Assembly: GCA_015654715.1 (NCBI GenBank)
Contig: JAATGK010000106.1
Coordinates: 1 to 6,478, forward strand
Reading direction: 5' to 3'
Length of the DNA: 6,478 nucleotides
Origin: Alphaproteobacteria bacterium
Lineage (GTDB): Bacteria; Pseudomonadota; Alphaproteobacteria; Micropepsales; Micropepsaceae
The notes under the pieces are model-generated. The model was not told where the DNA came from. It was given only the letters and a program-made list of their open reading frames with translations, and did no database searches. Every line of letters starts with the position of its first letter. Position 1 is the first letter of the stretch. Positions 1-5,424 of the stretch are shown here, one piece after another. The translations under genes were made by a program, and so were the position numbers.

Positions 1-122
1 AAACCGTCGAAGCTGATGCTTGATCGCGCTGGCGCCTCAGCCGGGATCGCGGCGGTGGTAAACGGGAAAATGCAAAGAACCACGGCACTCGCCAGCAGCC
101 TGGCGCGAAGCGATCGGCGCAT
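1..122 (-). CDS. N-terminus of an exported protein of unknown function (partial)
   Basis: Reading the minus strand from an ATG at 122-120 gives 40 codons plus two bases before the left edge, with no stop. The protein starts MRRSLRARLL, a basic n-region, followed by a hydrophobic stretch (about residues 9-24, ASAVVLCIFPF) and a small-residue region (TTAAIPAEA) suited to signal peptidase I cleavage near residues 25-30. The mature part begins roughly APARSSISFDG. This is a textbook Sec signal peptide, so the product is probably periplasmic, outer-membrane or secreted. There is no lipobox Cys after the hydrophobic core; the only Cys (residue 17) lies inside it. A GGGGAG Shine-Dalgarno lies 8 bases upstream. 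An overlapping ATG four bases earlier is in another frame. Function cannot be told from 40 residues. It lies downstream of the luxR-type gene on the same strand, but about 200 bases and a stem-loop separate them, so it probably has its own promoter. Confidence 0.72.
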   Translation of the reverse strand, partial: MRRSLRARLLASAVVLCIFPFTTAAIPAEAPARSSISFDG

Positions 123-130
123 GCATCCGT

Positions 131-136
131 CTCCCC
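131..136 (-). promoter_or_regulatory. Shine-Dalgarno of the exported-protein gene
   Basis: On the minus strand this reads GGGGAG, with 8 bases between it and the ATG at 122. It decides the start in favour of 122 over the overlapping out-of-frame ATG at 126-124, which would leave only 4 bases of spacing. Confidence 0.65.
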
Positions 137-289
137 AAAAGGGCATCCATAATCCGTCCAGACGTCGTGATCCGTTCCGATGTTCGTGTCGGCCTCGGTA
201 GCGTAGCAGCCGCCAAAATGGCGCCGGTAGCTTCGGAAACTACTCAGCCGCTATGATTGACTGGAAGAACGGATGGAATCGGTGCGCCT

Positions 290-313
290 CGCCGGCAATC
301 AAATTGCCCGGCG
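290..313 (-). terminator. Stem-loop just after the luxR-type gene, possible terminator
   Basis: Bases 290-299 (CGCCGGCAAT) pair with 303-313 (ATTG, one bulged C at 307, then CCGGCG). This gives a 10-bp stem with a 3-base loop. It begins 11 bases past the stop codon of the regulator gene on the minus strand, the usual place for a terminator. No T-run follows it on the minus strand, so it does not fit the classical intrinsic terminator. It could be a Rho-independent terminator of poor quality, a 3'-end stabilising hairpin, or chance in GC-rich DNA. Confidence 0.4.
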
Positions 314-324
314 CCTGTGACGGT

Positions 325-1356
325 TTAGAGCAGGCTTGGAACCGACAGGAACATGCTGATCAGTTCCGCCTGGCTGTGCGCGCCGGTCTTGTTCAGCATG
401 CTGCGAAGCTGCTTTTTGACCGTGGTGATGGACTTTCCCATGGTCGTGGCCGCGGCCTGCAGGTTATAGCCGGTGAGCAGCAAGGCCCCGATCCGCTGCT
501 CGGCTTTCGACAAGCCGAATACCTCGGTCAGGCGTTCGACGATGACATCGACGTGATGGCGCATGTCCTTGATCGTAACCAGCACGGATCGGCGTTCGTA
601 TAGGTTAGGCCACGCCGCTGTCTGCCTGAAGTCGAGTTCGAGCGGCGCGAAGGCCAATCCATAAGGAAGCCACATCGAGGCATGTTCGACCAGCGTGGAT
701 CCGGAGCGGCCATCGGCGGCCTCCCGTATCAGGGTTTCGATCCTTGCCGATTCAAAGGCGCGGGCGGCGCGCAAGCGGCCGTTCGCGTTGGTGAGGCCTT
801 GGTTGGCCGCGAGAATATCCCGCGCCGTGGGATTGAGCCATTCGATCGTGCCGTCGGTGGTGGTGATGATCAGACCTTCGGACATCGAGCGGACGAGGTG
901 CTTTCCGGCCGAACACGCGAGCGGATTTTCCGGAATGAGCGACTTGACGAAGGCGGCGTTGCGTAAGTGCGGCCGCAACAGCGTCAGCCATGCCAAATCG
1001 CGGTCGGAGAACGGAACCCGGCCGGGATTGCGCAGCACCAGCAGCTTGAGCTTGTCGTAGCCGCGGTCGAATATATCGAGCGACAAAACATGTCCGGGAG
1101 AACGTACTTTCTGCGCGACATCGGCGGCTTCTTCCTGGACTCCGTCGGCTTTGAGATACTGCAGATTGTCTGCGGTTTGGCGTCGGCCGTAACGTGTTTG
1201 CGGGGTGTTTTGGACCGTGAACATGAGTTCATCGGCTTCCAGAAGAGCGCAAAGCGCTTGTTCCATGGCAACGCGTTGCGTGCCCACAGTGAGAGTCTCG
1301 TAAATAAGCGCAACGGCAGCGCTGAACTGCGTTGTCTGATCCGTCACTGCGTCCAT
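325..1356 (-). CDS. LuxR-family (GerE-type HTH) transcriptional regulator with PAS-like sensor region
   Basis: A 343-residue protein when started at the ATG at 1356. The C-terminus (about residues 278-338) is a LuxR/GerE DNA-binding domain: FGLSKAEQRIGALLLTGYN (scaffold helix), then LQAAATTMGKSITTVKKQLRSML (turn and recognition helix), then KTGAHSQAELI. The middle (about 148-190), with SEGLIITTTDGTIEWLNPTA, resembles a PAS fold. The N-terminal 140 residues match nothing I can name. There is no response-regulator receiver domain and no recognisable acyl-homoserine-lactone domain, and no luxI lies nearby, so it is probably a one-component regulator with an unknown signal. The start is uncertain: no good Shine-Dalgarno precedes 1356, and in-frame GTG codons at 1416 and 1476 would add 20 or 40 residues (383 in total). 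I chose the ATG because MDAVTDQTTQFSAAVALIY looks like a natural N-terminus and the upstream extension is poorly structured. It is transcribed divergently from the chemoreceptor. Confidence 0.88.
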   Translation of the reverse strand: MDAVTDQTTQFSAAVALIYETLTVGTQRVAMEQALCALLEADELMFTVQNTPQTRYGRRQTADNLQYLKADGVQEEAADVAQKVRSPGHVLSLDIFDRGYDKLKLLVLRNPGRVPFSDRDLAWLTLLRPHLRNAAFVKSLIPENPLACSAGKHLVRSMSEGLIITTTDGTIEWLNPTARDILAANQGLTNANGRLRAARAFESARIETLIREAADGRSGSTLVEHASMWLPYGLAFAPLELDFRQTAAWPNLYERRSVLVTIKDMRHHVDVIVERLTEVFGLSKAEQRIGALLLTGYNLQAAATTMGKSITTVKKQLRSMLNKTGAHSQAELISMFLSVPSLL

Positions 1357-1516
1357 GAGATATCGAAAAGTGAAGCGGTAACTATACCCGCGCTGGCCAT
1401 CGTGCCCTCTGATCACGCGCTCGCATCGCAACGAACCAAATTCAACACGACGCGGTACGAATGTTGCGCCCCCCACCTGCTGCTCAAGATTGAGAGTTCC
1501 GCATGATGCACGTGGG

Positions 1517-1558
1517 TTCGTAAAAATACGTACAACTGCAAATAACTATCGATTATCC
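1517..1558. promoter_or_regulatory. AT-rich island, candidate promoter/operator of the luxR-type gene
   Basis: Only 13 of these 42 bases are G or C, against a clearly GC-rich background. It contains a short perfect inverted repeat, CGTA-AAAA-TACG (1519-1530), an ATCGAT palindrome (1548-1553), and GATAAT on the minus strand, which resembles a -10 box. No good -35 partner lies at 16-18 bases. The place, upstream of the divergent regulator gene, fits a promoter or autoregulatory operator. This is inference from composition and position only. Confidence 0.28.
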
Positions 1559-1758
1559 GAATGGACCATATCGGCATTGACGCGATTAGCGCGCGCTCAA
1601 GGCAATCGCGCGATGCTGGTGATCAACAGAAAGTCGCGTAGGAACTGCACCACGTCGAAACGACTGAGCCGCCGCCGTCTTGGTCGGTGTCTGCAGTTTA
1701 TCATTGGTGTGGTTCCACTTTGTAGACCTTTACAGAAACACCCGTTTTGGGGGCTGGA

Positions 1759-1920
1759 ATGTCGAAGAACAGCGGGCTTGCGATCGCAAAGATCGTTGGT
1801 GCCGCACCCATCCAAACCAGAAGTGTGGTTCGCCATCACTTTCTGAACGCGCCGCCGAACAGCAACGACCGTCGCTTCTACAGTTCCGTGTGTGCCGCGG
1901 TCGCGGTGGTATTCGCGTAA
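1759..1920 (+). CDS. Possible 53-residue small protein upstream of the chemoreceptor (doubtful)
   Basis: An ATG at 1759 opens a frame of 53 codons ending in TAA at 1918-1920, 28 bases before the chemoreceptor ATG. The product starts [19 protein letters not shown], has a basic, polar middle, and ends in a short hydrophobic tail ([12 protein letters not shown]). A G-rich stretch (about 1748-1753) lies just upstream but is not a clean Shine-Dalgarno. About 70% of third positions are G or C, which is compatible with coding but not decisive in GC-rich DNA. I recognise no family. It could be a real leader or small protein co-transcribed with the receptor, a remnant of an older gene, or chance. The last is most likely. 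Confidence 0.18.
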   Translation: MSKNSGLAIAKIVGAAPIQTRSVVRHHFLNAPPNSNDRRFYSSVCAAVAVVFA

Positions 1921-1938
1921 CACGGGTTTCACCTTTCC

Positions 1939-1944
1939 AGGAGA
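1939..1944 (+). promoter_or_regulatory. Shine-Dalgarno of the chemoreceptor gene
   Basis: AGGAGA sits 4 bases before the ATG at 1949. It fixes the receptor start there instead of at the in-frame ATG at 1892, which would add 19 residues ahead of the first membrane helix and has no comparable ribosome binding site. Confidence 0.75.
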
Positions 1945-1948
1945 GAAC

Positions 1949-3670
1949 ATGCGCTTCACCATCAAATTGAAATTGGGTCTGGCCTTCGGCCTGGTCACAG
2001 CCATGCTGCTTTTGGCGTCGTATTTGGGCGTCAGCAGCTTGTCCAATTTGAATGACTCGATGTCTGATTTGATCAGTGGGCCGGTCGAACGGATGAAAAC
2101 GGCCAAGGAGGTCAAAACCGACCTGCTCGATCTGGTCCGGTACGAGAAGAACATCGTTCTTGAATCCGATACCCAGAAGATGAGCGAGTTCAACGATAAC
2201 GCCACGAAACTGGTCGGCGATGTCGATGGAGACATCGACCATGGCACCAAGATCGCCAGCGAACAGGGTAAAGCCATTTACGCGAAAATCCGCACGGCTT
2301 GGGACCGCTTCAAGACGTTCGACGTCAAGGTTCGCGAACTGGGGATGGCCAACAAGAAGCCCGAAGCGATTGCGGTATCGTTGGGAGAGATGCGGGTGGC
2401 TGCGGCCGATATGATCGCGGCGTCGGATGAAGGCGTCCAGATGACCGATGAGGCGGTGAAGGAAGCCGACGAAGCTGCCGAGAAATCCTACAGCACGACG
2501 CGCGCCATCCTGATCGGTATGGTGATCGTCGCCGTGCTTATTGCTGTTGCATCCGCCGTTTGGGTGATGACGTCGGTTAGTAGTGGGCTACGCAATATCT
2601 CGCGCGCGACACAGGCGGTTGCCGCGGGCGACTTGACGCAAAAGATCGATGTGAAGACGAACGATGAAGTGAAGGACGTGATCGTCTCGGTCAACACCAT
2701 GATCGAACGCCTTCGCGGGGTGGTGGGTGATGCGCTTGCCGCCTCCGACAATGTTTCGTCCGGCAGCCAGGAGCTCTCGAGCACGGCGGAACAGATGAGC
2801 CAGGGCGCTGCGGAACAGGCCGCCGCCGCCGAAGAGGCTTCGGCGTCGATGGAAGAGATGGCCGCCAACATCAAACAGAACGCCGACAACGCGTCTCAAA
2901 CCGAGAAGATTTCCAAACAGTCGGCCAAAGACGCCGAGGAGTCGGGCGACGCGGTGAACAAAGCGGTCGGTGCCATGCAGACGATCGCCGAAAAAATCAA
3001 CATCGTGCAGGAGATCGCCAGGCAGACCGATCTGTTGGCTCTGAACGCGGCGGTGGAAGCGGCGCGCGCCGGCGAACATGGCAAAGGCTTCGCGGTGGTG
3101 GCCTCGGAAGTACGCAAATTGGCCGAACGCAGCCAGACGGCCGCGACGGAGATCAGCGCCCTTTCCAGCGACACCGTGAAAGCGGCCCAGGCCGCCGGCA
3201 AAATGCTGTCGAAGCTGGTGCCGGATATCCGCAAAACCGCCGAACTGGTTACGGAAATCACGGCGGCTTGCCGTGAGCAGGACGTCGGTGCCGGGCAGAT
3301 CAATGAAGCCATCCAGCAGCTCGACAAGGTCACCCAGCAGAACGCCACGGCGTCCGAAGAGATGTCGGCGACCAGCGAGGAACTGGCGTCGCAATCCGAA
3401 GAATTGGAGACTTCCATCGCCTTTTTCCGCGTCGACACAGCGTCGGGCGGAAACGCGCGGGCGAAGCCGTCCTCAGCCCCCTCCAGGCGGACGGCTTCGC
3501 CTGTCGCTCATACCGCAATCAGGTCTGTCGCCAAGACGGCGCCCGCGCGCGCGTTGGGACAGGCCAAAAATACGGTGGCCGAGCAGCAGGCGCGCGTCAA
3601 AGGGTTTGCCTTGAACCTGTCACAAAAGACGTCCGATGCGGATGACGAAGGCTTCAAGGAGTATATGTGA
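1949..3670 (+). CDS. Methyl-accepting chemotaxis protein (4HB sensor, HAMP, signalling domain)
   Basis: A 573-residue transmembrane chemoreceptor. Order of parts: basic start [10 protein letters not shown]1 about 9-30; a periplasmic helical region about 31-185 typical of the 4-helix-bundle MCP sensor fold; TM2 about 187-208 ([20 protein letters not shown]); HAMP about 209-260; and a methyl-accepting coiled-coil domain about 260-495. The hairpin tip that binds CheA and CheW is near-perfect ([20 protein letters not shown], residues 357-376, then [19 protein letters not shown]). Paired Gln/Glu-rich segments on both arms (about 280-305 and 465-490) are the likely methylation regions. The tail (about 496-573) is Ala/Ser/Arg/Lys-rich and probably disordered; it ends GFKEYM, so the NWETF-type pentapeptide that tethers CheR/CheB in some receptors is absent. 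The ligand is unknown: no PAS, Cache or haem-binding motif is visible. It binds CheW, encoded one base downstream, and would control CheA kinase, which is not in this window. Confidence 0.96.
   Translation: MRFTIKLKLGLAFGLVTAMLLLASYLGVSSLSNLNDSMSDLISGPVERMKTAKEVKTDLLDLVRYEKNIVLESDTQKMSEFNDNATKLVGDVDGDIDHGTKIASEQGKAIYAKIRTAWDRFKTFDVKVRELGMANKKPEAIAVSLGEMRVAAADMIAASDEGVQMTDEAVKEADEAAEKSYSTTRAILIGMVIVAVLIAVASAVWVMTSVSSGLRNISRATQAVAAGDLTQKIDVKTNDEVKDVIVSVNTMIERLRGVVGDALAASDNVSSGSQELSSTAEQMSQGAAEQAAAAEEASASMEEMAANIKQNADNASQTEKISKQSAKDAEESGDAVNKAVGAMQTIAEKINIVQEIARQTDLLALNAAVEAARAGEHGKGFAVVASEVRKLAERSQTAATEISALSSDTVKAAQAAGKMLSKLVPDIRKTAELVTEITAACREQDVGAGQINEAIQQLDKVTQQNATASEEMSATSEELASQSEELETSIAFFRVDTASGGNARAKPSSAPSRRTASPVAHTAIRSVAKTAPARALGQAKNTVAEQQARVKGFALNLSQKTSDADDEGFKEYM
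3656..3661 (+). promoter_or_regulatory. Shine-Dalgarno of cheW inside the end of the receptor gene
   Basis: AAGGAG lies within the last codons of the chemoreceptor gene, 10 bases before the ATG at 3672. Ribosomes ending at the receptor stop (3668-3670) would cover this site, which suggests translational coupling of the two genes and rough stoichiometric control. It also supports the 3672 start over the in-frame ATG at 3636 inside the receptor gene. Confidence 0.6.
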
Positions 3671-3671
3671 G

Positions 3672-4172
3672 ATGGCCGCCGCCGTTGATGAATCCCAATA
3701 TGTGACGCTCGGCTTGGGCGCCGAGATGTTCGCGGTGCCGGTTACGTTCGTGCGCGAAATTCTGGACTACCGTGACACGTTCCGCCTTCCGGAAGGCCCG
3801 GATTACATGCTCGGACTGATCGACGTGCGCGGACGGGGCACACCGGTGATCGACCTGCGTCTCAAACTGGGGTTGCCGAAGGTGCCGCCGACACCGGCGA
3901 CCCGGATCATGGTGCTGGATGTTCCGCTGGCCGACCGCGTCCTTTCACTAGGGTTGGTGGCCGACAAGGTTCATGAAGTGAAGACCTTCGCGGCCGAACA
4001 GATCGAAAGCGTGCCGGACGTGGGCGTGGCCTGGCGATCCGACTACATCGCAGGGGTGGTTCGCAACGATGCGGGCTTCGTGGTTTTGTTCGATCTGCCC
4101 AATCTTTTGACCGCGGACGAGAAGGTCTTCGCCTCATCGACCGAGGGGGCCAATTTGTGCGAAGTGCAGTGA
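3672..4172 (+). CDS. cheW: CheW-like chemotaxis adaptor protein
   Basis: A 166-residue, single-domain CheW protein, close to the usual CheW length. CheW is a cytoplasmic SH3-like double beta-barrel that links the tips of chemoreceptors to the P5 domain of CheA in the polar array. Visible family motifs: YVTLGLGAEMFAVPVTFVREIL (about 10-31), GLIDVRGRGTPVIDLRLKLG (48-67, matching the family pattern G-I-x-x-R-G-x-x-x-P-V-I-D-L), LGLVADKVHEV (93-103) and YIAGVVRNDAGFVVLFDL (125-142). There is no CheA- or CheY-like extension, so it is CheW and not CheV. It starts one base after the receptor stop and is very likely co-transcribed with it as a dedicated receptor-adaptor pair. An in-frame ATG at 3636 would overlap the receptor gene by 35 bases and is less likely. 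No other che gene is in the window, so this may be an accessory cheW outside the main cluster. Confidence 0.94.
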   Translation: MAAAVDESQYVTLGLGAEMFAVPVTFVREILDYRDTFRLPEGPDYMLGLIDVRGRGTPVIDLRLKLGLPKVPPTPATRIMVLDVPLADRVLSLGLVADKVHEVKTFAAEQIESVPDVGVAWRSDYIAGVVRNDAGFVVLFDLPNLLTADEKVFASSTEGANLCEVQ

Positions 4173-4266
4173 CTGCGCCGGTTGGCGAGATGCCGGCAGC
4201 GGCTCGCGGCGGTGCGGGCCGTTTGCGTCTAGGACGTCCGGTCACGTAGAACTGCTTTGCGACATT

Positions 4267-4283
4267 TTGGCCGATTGCTTGCG
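4267..4283 (+). promoter_or_regulatory. Weak sigma-54-like -24/-12 element upstream of cyoA
   Basis: The sequence TTGGCCGATTGCTTGCG has GG (4269-4270) and GC (4281-4282) exactly 10 bases apart, with TTGGC and TTGC matching the -24 and -12 cores. The bases after TGGC (CGA, where the consensus has ACG) do not match. It is about 145 bases upstream of the cyoA ATG, which would mean a long leader. No sigma-54 activator gene is in the window. It may be chance. Confidence 0.2.
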
Positions 4284-4379
4284 GCACCTTGCTGTCGCTG
4301 TTTAGAGCAATGCCAAAGTGTAACGTCAGGGCAGTTCGTGCGCGCCGGGTCTGACCCCGCCAAGTGCAAACTTTCCAAA

Positions 4380-4387
4380 TGACGTCA
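4380..4387. promoter_or_regulatory. TGACGTCA palindrome upstream of cyoA, possible operator
   Basis: A perfect 8-bp palindrome 40 bases before the cyoA ATG. A one-mismatch copy, TAACGTCA, lies at 4321-4328. Both fall where a regulator of cyo could bind, but I cannot name one. An 8-bp palindrome can easily arise by chance. Confidence 0.2.
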
Positions 4388-4427
4388 ATACCTTGGCATA
4401 CTCTATCCGGTCGCTGCGGCAGGCCGG

Positions 4428-5420
4428 ATGGGGCGCCTTCGATCACCTGTCGCGGGTTGGGATTCGAGCTTGTCACGCACATCCAAGCGGGCCGCATGGG
4501 CCAAACTCGGGGCACGCACCGCCACGCTGACGATCGCCGCCCTTCTTCTCAGTGGCTGTGACGCCGTGCTTTTGGACCCCAAAGGGCCCATCGGCGAGGC
4601 GGAAAGGAACGTCATCTTCCTGGCCATCGGGCTGATGCTGATCGTCGTCGTGCCGGCGATCATCATGACGCTCGTCTTCGCGTGGAAGTATCGCGCCTCC
4701 AACACCAAAGCGACATACGCACCGGAGTGGAGCCATTCGGGCGCCATCGAGGCGGTGGTATGGACGGTCCCGATCATCATCATTTTGATCCTCGGCACCG
4801 TGACCTGGATTGCGACCCATACCCTCGATCCGCGCCAGCCGATCGCGTCGGCCGAAAAGCCGCTGGAGGTGCAGGTCGTCTCGCTCGATTGGAAATGGCT
4901 GTTCATCTATCCCGAATACGGTGTTGCTTCGGTGTACGAGTTGGTACTGCCGGCCGGGCGCCCGGTGCATTTTTCGCTGACCTCGTCGGGGGTGATGAAT
5001 GCCTTCTTCATTCCCCAACTCGGCAGCCAGATCTACACCATGGCCGGCATGCAGACGCAGCTTTACCTCAAGGCCGACCACCCCGGCAGCTACGCGGGAA
5101 TTTCGGCGAACTATTCCGGCCACGGCTTTGCCGACATGCATTTCAAGGCCGACGCGCTCGATCCTGCCGCGTTGAAGGCGTGGATCGCCAAAGCGAAACA
5201 AGCGGCCCCGCTCGACACCGCCGCCTATCGCACGCTGGTCAAACCCGGCAGCCATGCCGTGACGCGCTACGGGTCGGTGGAAACCGGGCTGTACGACCGC
5301 ATTCTCAATCAATGCGCGCTCGGCGGCATCTGTACGGCCGACGCGGTGAGCATGTCCCAGATCAAGGGTCCGGTGCCCAAGGGTAAGATCTGCGACCCCA
5401 AATCCCAGAAGAAGAGCTGA
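4428..5420 (+). CDS. cyoA: Cytochrome bo3-type ubiquinol oxidase subunit II (lipoprotein)
   Basis: A 330-residue subunit II of the haem-copper quinol oxidase, which oxidises ubiquinol and reduces oxygen to water in the inner membrane. In order: an export signal with lipobox LSGC (Cys44, likely lipidated after cleavage); TM helices at about 61-86 and 107-129; then a periplasmic cupredoxin domain with [20 protein letters not shown] and [20 protein letters not shown]. Where cytochrome c oxidases carry the CuA motif C-x-x-x-C-x-x-x-H-x-x-M, this protein has S226-ANY-S230-GHGFAD-M237: both Cys and the His are gone, the hallmark of CyoA. The C-terminal part (about 240-330) has three Cys residues (296, 302, 322) of unknown role. 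The start is uncertain: the ATG at 4428 has no clear Shine-Dalgarno, and a TTG at 4470 would give a more usual 29-residue signal ahead of the Cys. cyoB follows after 4 bases. Confidence 0.95.
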   Translation: MGRLRSPVAGWDSSLSRTSKRAAWAKLGARTATLTIAALLLSGCDAVLLDPKGPIGEAERNVIFLAIGLMLIVVVPAIIMTLVFAWKYRASNTKATYAPEWSHSGAIEAVVWTVPIIIILILGTVTWIATHTLDPRQPIASAEKPLEVQVVSLDWKWLFIYPEYGVASVYELVLPAGRPVHFSLTSSGVMNAFFIPQLGSQIYTMAGMQTQLYLKADHPGSYAGISANYSGHGFADMHFKADALDPAALKAWIAKAKQAAPLDTAAYRTLVKPGSHAVTRYGSVETGLYDRILNQCALGGICTADAVSMSQIKGPVPKGKICDPKSQKKS

Positions 5421-5424
5421 CGCC

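Larger units (their letters stand above)
1357..1948. other. Long intergenic region between divergent regulator and chemoreceptor genes
   Basis: These 592 bases separate the luxR-type gene (minus) from the chemoreceptor gene (plus). If the regulator starts at 1476 the gap is 472 bases. Apart from the AT-rich island at 1517-1558, a weak 53-codon ORF at 1759-1920 and the chemoreceptor Shine-Dalgarno, I can assign nothing. Open frames cross the region on both strands (for example 1490-1846 plus, and the part below 1948 of a minus frame ending at 1597). Their products are rich in Arg, Cys, Trp and His, have no recognisable domain, and look like chance translations. Promoters for both flanking genes must lie here, but I found no convincing -35/-10 pair. 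Confidence 0.6.
4173..4427. other. Intergenic region between cheW and cyoA
   Basis: These 255 bases part two unrelated plus-strand operons and must hold the cyo promoter if the operon starts at cyoA. A weak inverted repeat follows cheW directly (GCCGG 4177-4181 with CCGGC 4193-4197, 11-base loop, no T-run) and is a poor terminator candidate. Further on are a sigma-54-like element (4267-4283), a short GGGT-CTG-ACCC hairpin (4347-4357) and a TGACGTCA palindrome (4380-4387). No FNR-type TTGAT-N4-ATCAA box is visible. I see no convincing gene here. Confidence 0.55.

Noticed and set aside
149..178. EcfG-type stress promoter on the minus strand (GGAAC, 17-base spacer, CGGA)
   Set aside because: The -35 matches, but the -10 has only CG of the expected CGTT, so the match is too weak.
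325..1476. Quorum-sensing LuxR
   Set aside because: Only the DNA-binding domain is shared with LuxR; the N-terminus shows no autoinducer-binding domain pattern and no luxI is present.
1490..1846. 118-codon plus-strand open frame in the intergenic region
   Set aside because: Starts without a ribosome site, Arg/Cys-rich composition, no domain, and competes with equally poor frames on both strands.
1864..1887. EcfG-like pair GGAAC/CGTT on the minus strand
   Set aside because: The spacer is 15 bases where 16-17 are expected, and it points away from the receptor gene.
2588..3394. 268-codon open frame on the minus strand within the chemoreceptor gene
   Set aside because: It is an antisense shadow of a coiled-coil gene with biased codons; the product is Arg/Gly/His-rich without a domain, while the plus strand encodes an unmistakable receptor.
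4393..4410. TTGGCA box near 4393 as a sigma-54 or sigma-70 promoter for cyoA
   Set aside because: No GC at the right -12 distance and no acceptable -10 at 16-18 bases.
4428..5420. Cytochrome c oxidase subunit II (CuA type)
   Set aside because: Both CuA cysteines and the His are replaced (S226, S230, F234), the protein is a lipoprotein, and the next gene has the quinone-site residues of CyoB.
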